DNA of 64,000 nt, from positions 33,373-97,372 of the forward strand of contig DBDG01000020.1 of the NCBI GenBank assembly GCA_002293475.1, in the 5' to 3' direction. The position numbers were made by a program, and so were the translations under genes. This DNA comes from Lachnospiraceae bacterium UBA938. GTDB taxonomy: Bacteria > Bacillota > Clostridia > Lachnospirales > Lachnospiraceae. How positions within the stretch are numbered: the first letter of the stretch is position 1; every line of letters starts with the position of its first letter. Positions 45,901 to 53,068 of the stretch are shown here, one piece after another. Under the pieces are notes generated by a model that worked only from the letters and a program-made list of their open reading frames with translations, did no database searches and was not told where the DNA came from.

Positions 45901-48900
45901 AAGGAGACGCTTCTGGCCTATCAAAGTCAGGAGATTCCCTTTGAAAAACTGGTGGAAGAGATGAATGTTCCGCGGGACATGAGTAAGAATCCGTTGTTCC
46001 AGGTCTTTTTTTCCATGCTGAACATGCCGGTGCCGGAGCTTACCTTTCCGGGGGCGGAAGCAGAAGTGTTTGAGTTGCCGGGAGCCTATGCCCGCTTTGA
46101 CCTTGCGGTTGACGTGCAGACGTTAGAAACCGGACTCAGCCTGACTTTTGAGTATAATGCGGATCTGTTCGCGGCAGATACCGTCGCGAGGCTGTCGGAA
46201 AATTATCTTTGTACGCTTAACAGAGTCTTACGCGAGCCTTATGTTCTCTTAGATGAAATCCATATCCTTTCCGACGCGGAAGAAGAAATGATCAAGGCGG
46301 TGAACTGGGAGGCAGTAAGGCAATATAAGGAGGGGGAAAGCGTAGTCTCTCTCTTTATGGAGCAGGCCGCCAGATACCCAGACAAGACCGCCGTCCGGTG
46401 TCAGGAGGAAGAGCTGACATATGGGGAACTGGCGCGGCTATCCGGGGAAATTGCCGGCCTGCTGCGTAAGAAGGGCATCGGAAGGGAAGCTATCGTTGGC
46501 CTGTATATGGAGCGCGGCGTGACATTGCCGGCTGCCATCCTAGGGATATTCCGGGCAGGAGCCGCCTACATGCCTATGGATCCGATCTTTCCTAGGGAGC
46601 GGCTCCGGTTTATGATACAGGATGCCGGCATCGACTATATTCTATCTGATGACGGCGGAGAGGATTTGGCCGGCAGCGGAGCTGCCATCCTGCGGCTGCC
46701 CCGGCAGCGGGAAGCCGGTGAAGCCCATGTTGCGGCGGCGTCCTTTGCCGCGGCTTTGCCTGAACAGGAGGAGGGCGGCGGAAAGGCTTCCGATCTGGCC
46801 TATGTTCTTTATACCTCCGGATCCACCGGCAAGCCCAAGGGCGTGCTGATTGAGCAGGGAGCCTTGGTGAATTTCTTGCGATCTATGGCAGAGATCTTGA
46901 AGATTACAGCCGATGACCGCCTGCTGGCCATTACCACCGTCTCCTTTGACATCTCGCTTCTGGAACTCCTCCTGCCGCTGGTGACCGGCGGCTATGTGCG
47001 GATCGGGATGTGGGAAGATGCCATAGACGGAAAACGGCTCAATACCTTGGTGGAGAAGGAAGATATTACTTATCTCCAGGCAACCCCCGCCACTTGGCAG
47101 TTAATGCTGGCGGCCGGACTTTCCCGACGCGCCGGCCTGAACATCCTGTGTGGCGGCGAAGCCCTTCCCAAGAGTCTAGGTGAAGCTTTGGCGGCCAGAG
47201 GTAAGGCGCTCTACAATATGTACGGTCCGACCGAAACGACGGTCTGGTCGACCTATAAAAAATACGAAGGTCAGGTGGAAACTGTCACCATCGGCAAGCC
47301 TTTGGCCAATACAAGTGTTTATGTCTTGGATGCCGGCCAGATGCCGGTGCCGGCGGGCACCGTAGGGGAATTGTACATCGGCGGTGCCGGTCTGGCCAGG
47401 GGCTATCTGCATCAGGAGGAACTGACGGCGGACAGATTCATTATCGGCGCTTTTCCCGGCACCCGCCTTTACCGGACCGGCGATCTGGCTAGACTGCGTC
47501 CGGATCTTGAGCTGGAATGTCTGGGCCGGGAGGACCATCAGGTAAAGATCAGAGGCTTCCGGATCGAACTGGAGGAGATCCGCAATATCCTTTCCGCCCA
47601 CCCGGCTGTCAAGGAAAGCGTGGTAGCCGCCAAAGAGGACCGCCACGGCAACAAGTTCATCGCCGCCTACTGCCTTCCCGCCGAAGGTTCCGGCGAAAGC
47701 CGTCCGGCGGAAATACCGGAAAGTGAGCTGCGGACGTTCCTCAGAGCAAAACTGCCGGAATACATGGTTCCTTCCGCCTTTATTACGATGGCGGCTTTTC
47801 CGCTGACCAGTAACGGAAAGGTGGATTACAAGGCCTTGCCGCATCCGAAAACCTTAAGACTCGCGCCGGAGACAGTCGCGGCCGGTCTGACTGAGCCTGT
47901 GGCGACAGTTCCGACTGATCTGACCGTGCCTGTGGCGACAGTACCGGCTGGTCTGATTGAGCCTATGGCGACGGCTGGAACGGCTGCCGGCAAGGATGAA
48001 GCAGCGGTCATGGCCATTTTGACTGATATCTGGAAAGAAGCGCTTTCCCGGCCGCAGATCCGGCCGACAGATAACTTCTTTGATCTGGGGGGACATTCCC
48101 TGCTTTTATCTATGGTGCGTAACCGGATAAAGGAGCAGCTGTCCCGTGATGTTCCTATGATCAGGCTGTTTCAGTATCCTACGGTCAAGGAGCTGGCGGC
48201 CTATCTGGTAGGGATGCCGGCTAAGGAGCCGGGAGAGAGCCGGGAAGGCGCGTCGTGCCCGGTTTCCGGCCACACCGGGGATATCGCCGTCATCGGCATG
48301 AGCGGGCGTTTTCCGGGGAGCAGGGATATCGACGAGTTCTGGATGAATTTATCCGGCGGCATCGAGGGCATCTCACATTTTGACGAGCAGACCGCCTTGG
48401 CGAACGGTGGGGACGTAGAAGAGGTCAGGAAGACGGAATATGTAAAGGCCTGGGGCGCCTTGACGGACGTGGACCGGTTTGATGCCGAATTCTTCGGATA
48501 CAGCCCCCGGGAGGCAACAGTCCTAGATCCTCAGCAGCGGATATTTCTCGAAGAGGTCTGGAAGGCTTTTGAACATGCCGGGGTGAATCCGGAGAATGGT
48601 TCTGTGACCATCGGCCTGTATGCCGGGGTGGGGATGAACTCCTATATGGAGCTTCTGAAGCAGGCCGGTTTCTGGGGAACCTTATCCGGCGATTACCAGC
48701 TGATGACCGGTAACGACAAGGATTTTCTAGCTACCAGAGCGGCTTATAAGCTCAATCTCACCGGCCCGGCCGTGACGGTTCAGACTGCCTGCTCATCTTC
48801 GCTAGTGGCCGTGCACCAGGCCTGTGCCAGCCTACGGTCAGGAGAATGTGACGTGGCGGCGGCCGGCGGCGTCAGTATCCGGCTGCCGGAAAAGCAAGGC

Positions 48901-51900
48901 TACCTCTATCAGGAGGGCATGATCCTTTCTCCCGACGGCCATTGCCGAGCCTTTGATAAGAATGCCGCCGGTACGGTGGGGGGCAACGGTGCTGGGGTGG
49001 TTATCTTAAAGCGGCTGGAAGACGCGGCGGCAGACAAGGATCATATCTTGGCGGTCATCAGAGCCAGTGCGGTCAACAATGACGGCAGTGATAAGATCGG
49101 CTATACCGCTCCTGGTGTGTCCGGCCAGTGCCGGGTGATCGTCCAGGCTATGAAGCAGGCCGGCCTCGGCACAGAGCAGATTGCCTATGTAGAAACCCAC
49201 GGAACCGGCACCCCGCTGGGGGATCCGATCGAAATTGAGGGTCTGAAGCAGGCTTATCAGATTATCGGCGGCAAGGATATTGCCGACCCAAAGGACATTG
49301 CCGGCGAAAAAGATATTGCTGACCCAAAGAATCTGCCGGGTCAAAATCCTTCTTGTGCCTTAGGCTCGGTCAAGACTAATATCGGGCATCTGGATGCCGC
49401 CGCCGGGGTTGCCGGTTTGATTAAGACGATCCTGTGTATCCGCCATCGCCGGCTGGTACCCAGCCTGCATTATCATGAAGCCAACCCGGAAATAGATTTT
49501 ACGGACAGCCCTTTTTATATCAATACAGAGAACCGGGAGCTTATGGTACCGGAGGGAGCATTATATATGGGCGTCAGTTCCTTCGGAATCGGCGGAACCA
49601 ATGCCCATCTCATCCTTTCGGATGCGCCCCCGGTTTCCGGCACCGCTATCGGTGAGCAGGCAAAGACTTTCCGGTTCCCGGTCTGGGCAAGAAACCGGCA
49701 GGCGCTTGCCGTAAAGTGCCGGGAGCTCCGTGCTTATCTGGAACAGCATCCGGAAACAGCGCCGGAGGACTTGGCTTATACCCTTCAGACCGGCAGGAAA
49801 GCAATGGAGGAGCAGTATCTGTTTTATGCATCTTCACGGGAAGAGATAATGGAAAAACTGGCTTCTTTCCCGGCTTTTGGCGCGGAAGCCTCGGCCGCCC
49901 CGATTTCTGTTGCCAAGCCGCTAAACGGCAGGAAGATCCCCCTTCCGGTTTATCCCTTGGCCGGAAAAAGTTACTGGCCGGCGGCCGGAAAACAAGAAGA
50001 TAGCAAGAAGACAGCCGTTTCCCGGGATTTTCGGGACTATCTCTATGCCCCTGTCTGGGAGGAGGCTCCGGAGCCGGCCAAGCAGCAAGAAGAGCTTGGC
50101 GGGACGACTGAGGCAGTACTCTTACTATACGACACCGCCCCGGACGAAGGCTTCCGGGTCGCGGGACTGATCGCCGCACTGGCGGAAAAAAACGCCCGCG
50201 TGACCGTGGCTGCCTACGGATCGTCTTTTAAGGAGAAAGCTCCGGGCGAGTATGAACTGGATCTGTATGACAATAAAGACTACCCGCTCCTGTTAAAGGC
50301 GGTGATGGCCGTGCCCGTAAAAAGCCTGACCGTGGTCTATTTATTTTACCCGCCGGCGTCAGACGCGGCAGAGCTTCCCAGCGGCCGGAACTGGGAAACC
50401 TATGAAAACTGTTATTTTGCCCTGATGGGCATGGCTCAGGCCATTGGCAGCCTTGCCGACCGGCCACCTATCACCATTAAGGCTGTAACCGGGGGTATGC
50501 ACCGGATTCTGGGTAACGAAGTCCGGCGGCCGGAGACAGCCCTTTATCTGGGGGCACTGAAAGGGATTGCCGTCGAGTATCCGGATATCACATGTGTCAG
50601 CGTTGATGCCGTGAACGATGATCCCAAGGACGAGGAAAGCTTCGCGCTGGACTTGGCCGCCGAACTGCTTTCCGGTACCCGCGAACCCGAAGTGGCCTAC
50701 CGGTGCCGCCGCCGTCTGGCTAAAAGATACAAGCCGGTTTTCTTTCAGGAGATCGGCCCGGGAGGAATCGGCATCGAACCGGCCGGCGTCTATCTGTTTA
50801 CTGGCGGTCTGGGCGGGGTAGGCCGGCATATTGCGGAAGAACTGACAAGGCATGGACCGGTTACCCTGATCTTCTTAAAAAGGGAGCCCTTTCCCCCGGA
50901 AGTACAGTGGGAAGATGAAAAATTCCTAGAGACGCTGGATCCCCAGACCAGTGACACCTTAAAGCAGTTGCGAAAATGGAAAGCAGTCGGCTGTCAGATT
51001 CTGATCTTGGCAGCAGATGTGGGAAACCGGCAGGATATGCTTGGCGTACGGGAAGTTATCCGGAACCGCTTCGGAAAGCTGACCGGCATCCTGCACGCCG
51101 CCGGAAGCTCTGGCGGGGGAATGTTGCAGGGCAGGCGGAAAGAGGACGTCCGTAAGGTATTCCATGCCAAGGTAAAGGGAACGTTCCTGCTCTACCAGCT
51201 GTTCTTGCCGGAACAGCCTCGCTTCATGCTCCTTTTTTCTTCCCTCAACGCTGTGACCGGCGGCTTCGGGCAGTCCGATTACAGTGGCGCCAATGCCTGG
51301 TTGGATGCCTTTGCCCAGGCTTATGACGGAAGCGGCGGCATCCGGATGTTAAGCATCGGATGGGAACGCTGGCCGGGAGTGGGCATGGCCGGAGAACGGA
51401 AGGCTGGTTTATTAGCACCGGGGCATCCTTACCCCCATCCCCTGCTAGGGGTGCAGATACCGGCAGAAGAAGGCCGTTTTCTGTTTTCCCGGATCTTTGA
51501 TGGCGAACAAGACTGGGTGTTAAGCGAGCATCAGGTATACGGAACCCCTACCGCCGCCGGGACCGTATTCCTAGAAATGGCCAGAGCCGCTTATGAGCAG
51601 ATATCCGGCCAGGCAAGATGTTTTCTTAAGGATGTGGCGTTCCTGACTCCGCTGTCCATACCGGTAAGCGGGGAGGATGGCCGGAAAATGCCAAGAAGAA
51701 CCGTGACCATCTTGAAAGAAACAGCAAGCGGTTACGACTTCCTCATCGCTTCCCAGCCTGTGTCCGCCGGCACCATCGCCGGATCCGCCGCGGCTGAGGG
51801 ATGGAACGGTACAGAAGGGACGGAACACGCTCCCCTGACTGAAGAATGGGACAGTACAGAATGGACGGAACACGCCAGAGGACGGATCGGGGAACTGGCT

Positions 51901-53016
51901 GAAGCAGAACAAGATAAAATCAGGAATCATCAACCGTTCCCATCTAGGGAAAGCGATGCGGAAGTTTATCCGGAGACCTGGGATCAGGCCGCCTTAATGG
52001 AAATGAATAAAAATGAGTTCATCTATTTCGGCGACCGATGGAAGAGCCTTCTTTGCCTGCATAGCGGAAGCCGCACGGCTTGGGGAGAGATCAGGCTGGA
52101 TCAGCGCTTTGGCGCCGAACTGGAAAAACTTCCGCTGCACCCGGCTTTGCTGGATGTGGCCACGGGAGCGCTGCGGATGATTAACGGAGGTAACTACCTG
52201 CCGTTTTCCTATGGCTCGCTGTCCATAGAAGCTCCCCTTACCGCCGCCCTCCATAGCCGCCTGGAATTCCGTGGCAGCATGGCCGGGACGCCGGATTTTA
52301 TCAGCGCCGACATCACTTTATATGATCAAGAAGGTAGCTGCCTAGTGATGATCCATGATTTCTCCATGCGCCTAGTGGCGGCAGCGGATCAATTGCCGAA
52401 AGCCGCCGCGTCCCGAACCGTAAGCCAGGAACTGGCCGGGCTCATCGGAAGGACAGCGGGAAGCAATAACATTCTGACGGAAGGATTGACCCCGGCAGAA
52501 GGGCAGCGTATTTTTACCCACTTGCTCCGCTTTAGCCACTTACCTTTCGTGGCGGTATCCCGGCTTGAGATCCAGGATGCCATCCGACAGGCGGATTATC
52601 GCTTACCGGCTAAGATGATGACTAAGGCGGCTATCCAGAAGATGCATGAGCGGCCGGAACTGTCCAATGCTTATGCCCCGCCCCGGACCGCCCGGGAAGC
52701 CATGATCAGGGATATCTGGCAGCCGCTGCTGGGAATCACCGGGATCGGCATCCACGATGAGTTCTTTGCCTTAGGCGGCGACTCCTTGTTGCTGTTACAG
52801 TTACATGTCAGTCTGAAAGAAGCTTCCGGGCAGGATTTTTCCGCAGTGGATCTTTATCAATATAATACCATTGCCCTTCAGGCCAGACTTCTTGACAAGG
52901 AGGCGGCCGAGACCCGCCCGGCCTTTGGGCAAGTCAACCAAAGAGCAAAAGAACAGCAGCGGCGCCAGCAGCAAAGACGCAGCCAGCTGAGGCAGACACA
53001 TAAGCCCCGGACATAA
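42901..53016 (+). CDS. hybrid megasynthase FAAL-ACP-C-A-PCP-KS-KR-DH-ACP
   Basis: 3371 residues; AAGGAG precedes the ATG. Order: fatty acyl-AMP ligase (1-577, FSSGSTGDPKG, WMPLTHDMGLIG); ACP (584-657, GGDS, S616); C (677-1123, HHIVFDGWS); A (1144-1653); PCP (1700-1774, GGHSL); KS (1790-2243, C1964, HGTGT); KR (2377-2833, GGLGGVG); DH (2840-3160); ACP (3260-3334, GGDSL). My reading of the A-domain pocket is D-I-L-Q-L-G-M-V-W-K, close to the known glycine code DILQLGLIWK. There is no AT after the KS. The KR-DH order, unlike the DH-KR order in region A, resembles syringolin/glidobactin-type enzymes. The DH motif is altered (EHQVYGTPTA, and DVATG for DxxxQ). The product would be a fatty-acyl-glycine extended by C2. 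The C-terminus is Gln/Arg-rich and may dock. Confidence 0.94.
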   Translation: MQRTLAELLKLRRTEDKKGVTFILGEKEEEFLSYAALYEKAAGLLYGLQEQGFGSGDQVVFQLTDNRQFIYSFWACVLGKMIPVPVTAGSNDEHRLKLFKVWETLTAPRMIASARFMERLAQYAAANGQAERLEEMKTRTFYYEGTESSGQLGRILPSEPDDLTLIQFSSGSTGDPKGVMITHNNIFANILAGAKRMNMDEHDRCLNWMPLTHDMGLIGNHLKAIILNMNQYNIHTDLFIRRPSLWMEKASEHRITLLYSPNFGYQYFLQFFRRKNLVNKDLGWDLSTVRMFYNGAEPISLPLCEDFLTVLKPYGLSPDTIYPVYGLAEGTIAVTFPPCGTKLVRHVLDRRYLRPGDAVVEAETADEKYRLEFADEGYPVEDSYVRICDADGCDLGENKVGYIHISGKNVTAGYFNNKKATERVIDQDGWLNTEDLGFLKEGRLTVTGRAKDILFVHGQNYYAHDIERVAEQLPDIGMGEAVAVGASAADNSSDEILLFIRHKGGPTGFGRRALMIKEYIYEKMGIRVAHVLPVATVYKTTSGKVQRFKYREEYVRGTYDALKQEVIAQWDDFMEQREIIPPATDTEVSLSDIWRDIFALDQISVGDDFYLLGGDSLKAARMISRIREVFGVEIDHSRVFGNPTLRQQADFIDSRTEALPAGVQDRIAPAEQNNEDKPLSFAQQRIWFLDQLNGSSPQYNLCRGIRITGSLRVDILEECLNRLMDRHRILKTTFHETAGIPMQRYEKDLRLTVSRIAGIYDVGLSGRDELLRQAAEKPFRLTEGPLLRADLLEEGAGQYILLLSVHHIVFDGWSYGIFLKELMELYRSGLEEGGAADRRRVPARSGDDGGHALTRLQYADYTLWQRRRWQEGLYQEELAALRERLSAVSGTLELPYDQPRPALMTYHGRSLAVPVPAETASRLEAYAREVKATPFMVLLAAFAFLLSRYSKSRNFLIGSAAANRGRSETEEIIGFFTNNLVIRADIKPAFHFHELVRTMKKETLLAYQSQEIPFEKLVEEMNVPRDMSKNPLFQVFFSMLNMPVPELTFPGAEAEVFELPGAYARFDLAVDVQTLETGLSLTFEYNADLFAADTVARLSENYLCTLNRVLREPYVLLDEIHILSDAEEEMIKAVNWEAVRQYKEGESVVSLFMEQAARYPDKTAVRCQEEELTYGELARLSGEIAGLLRKKGIGREAIVGLYMERGVTLPAAILGIFRAGAAYMPMDPIFPRERLRFMIQDAGIDYILSDDGGEDLAGSGAAILRLPRQREAGEAHVAAASFAAALPEQEEGGGKASDLAYVLYTSGSTGKPKGVLIEQGALVNFLRSMAEILKITADDRLLAITTVSFDISLLELLLPLVTGGYVRIGMWEDAIDGKRLNTLVEKEDITYLQATPATWQLMLAAGLSRRAGLNILCGGEALPKSLGEALAARGKALYNMYGPTETTVWSTYKKYEGQVETVTIGKPLANTSVYVLDAGQMPVPAGTVGELYIGGAGLARGYLHQEELTADRFIIGAFPGTRLYRTGDLARLRPDLELECLGREDHQVKIRGFRIELEEIRNILSAHPAVKESVVAAKEDRHGNKFIAAYCLPAEGSGESRPAEIPESELRTFLRAKLPEYMVPSAFITMAAFPLTSNGKVDYKALPHPKTLRLAPETVAAGLTEPVATVPTDLTVPVATVPAGLIEPMATAGTAAGKDEAAVMAILTDIWKEALSRPQIRPTDNFFDLGGHSLLLSMVRNRIKEQLSRDVPMIRLFQYPTVKELAAYLVGMPAKEPGESREGASCPVSGHTGDIAVIGMSGRFPGSRDIDEFWMNLSGGIEGISHFDEQTALANGGDVEEVRKTEYVKAWGALTDVDRFDAEFFGYSPREATVLDPQQRIFLEEVWKAFEHAGVNPENGSVTIGLYAGVGMNSYMELLKQAGFWGTLSGDYQLMTGNDKDFLATRAAYKLNLTGPAVTVQTACSSSLVAVHQACASLRSGECDVAAAGGVSIRLPEKQGYLYQEGMILSPDGHCRAFDKNAAGTVGGNGAGVVILKRLEDAAADKDHILAVIRASAVNNDGSDKIGYTAPGVSGQCRVIVQAMKQAGLGTEQIAYVETHGTGTPLGDPIEIEGLKQAYQIIGGKDIADPKDIAGEKDIADPKNLPGQNPSCALGSVKTNIGHLDAAAGVAGLIKTILCIRHRRLVPSLHYHEANPEIDFTDSPFYINTENRELMVPEGALYMGVSSFGIGGTNAHLILSDAPPVSGTAIGEQAKTFRFPVWARNRQALAVKCRELRAYLEQHPETAPEDLAYTLQTGRKAMEEQYLFYASSREEIMEKLASFPAFGAEASAAPISVAKPLNGRKIPLPVYPLAGKSYWPAAGKQEDSKKTAVSRDFRDYLYAPVWEEAPEPAKQQEELGGTTEAVLLLYDTAPDEGFRVAGLIAALAEKNARVTVAAYGSSFKEKAPGEYELDLYDNKDYPLLLKAVMAVPVKSLTVVYLFYPPASDAAELPSGRNWETYENCYFALMGMAQAIGSLADRPPITIKAVTGGMHRILGNEVRRPETALYLGALKGIAVEYPDITCVSVDAVNDDPKDEESFALDLAAELLSGTREPEVAYRCRRRLAKRYKPVFFQEIGPGGIGIEPAGVYLFTGGLGGVGRHIAEELTRHGPVTLIFLKREPFPPEVQWEDEKFLETLDPQTSDTLKQLRKWKAVGCQILILAADVGNRQDMLGVREVIRNRFGKLTGILHAAGSSGGGMLQGRRKEDVRKVFHAKVKGTFLLYQLFLPEQPRFMLLFSSLNAVTGGFGQSDYSGANAWLDAFAQAYDGSGGIRMLSIGWERWPGVGMAGERKAGLLAPGHPYPHPLLGVQIPAEEGRFLFSRIFDGEQDWVLSEHQVYGTPTAAGTVFLEMARAAYEQISGQARCFLKDVAFLTPLSIPVSGEDGRKMPRRTVTILKETASGYDFLIASQPVSAGTIAGSAAAEGWNGTEGTEHAPLTEEWDSTEWTEHARGRIGELAEAEQDKIRNHQPFPSRESDAEVYPETWDQAALMEMNKNEFIYFGDRWKSLLCLHSGSRTAWGEIRLDQRFGAELEKLPLHPALLDVATGALRMINGGNYLPFSYGSLSIEAPLTAALHSRLEFRGSMAGTPDFISADITLYDQEGSCLVMIHDFSMRLVAAADQLPKAAASRTVSQELAGLIGRTAGSNNILTEGLTPAEGQRIFTHLLRFSHLPFVAVSRLEIQDAIRQADYRLPAKMMTKAAIQKMHERPELSNAYAPPRTAREAMIRDIWQPLLGITGIGIHDEFFALGGDSLLLLQLHVSLKEASGQDFSAVDLYQYNTIALQARLLDKEAAETRPAFGQVNQRAKEQQRRQQQRRSQLRQTHKPRT
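47881..47973 (+). repeat. three 33-base repeats in the A-PCP linker of the FAAL megasynthase
   Basis: Units at 47881-47913, 47914-47946 and 47947-47973 (last one short) encode AGLTEPVATVP, TDLTVPVATVP and AGLIEPMAT. They lengthen the linker between the glycine-type A domain and its PCP with a Pro/Val/Ala-rich spacer. The region looks like recent in-frame expansion. Confidence 0.85.
49270..49338 (+). repeat. in-frame duplicated insertion inside the KS of the FAAL megasynthase
   Basis: Two imperfect units encode GKDIADPKDIA and GEKDIADPKNLP, inserted between the EIEGLKQAYQ helix and CALGSVKTNIGHL, where other KS domains in this window have only a short loop. The KDIADPK core is present twice. 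It is a surface-loop expansion, and the catalytic Cys and both His are intact, so activity is probably kept. Confidence 0.8.
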
Positions 53017-53068
53017 CTAATGGCAACTATTGTTTTTTTTGTCCGCCCGGCGGACATGGGGGATGACA

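Noticed and set aside
47176..47844. Long open frame (222 codons) on the minus strand
   Set aside because: Antisense to a G+C-rich A domain, where stop codons are rare by composition; no family features.
53030..53056. Short G+C-rich hairpin (GTCCG / CGGAC) next to a T run between two megasynthase genes, possible terminator
   Set aside because: The T run comes before the hairpin, not after it, and on the other strand it would be an A run. The stem is only 5 bp and the flanking genes look like one operon.
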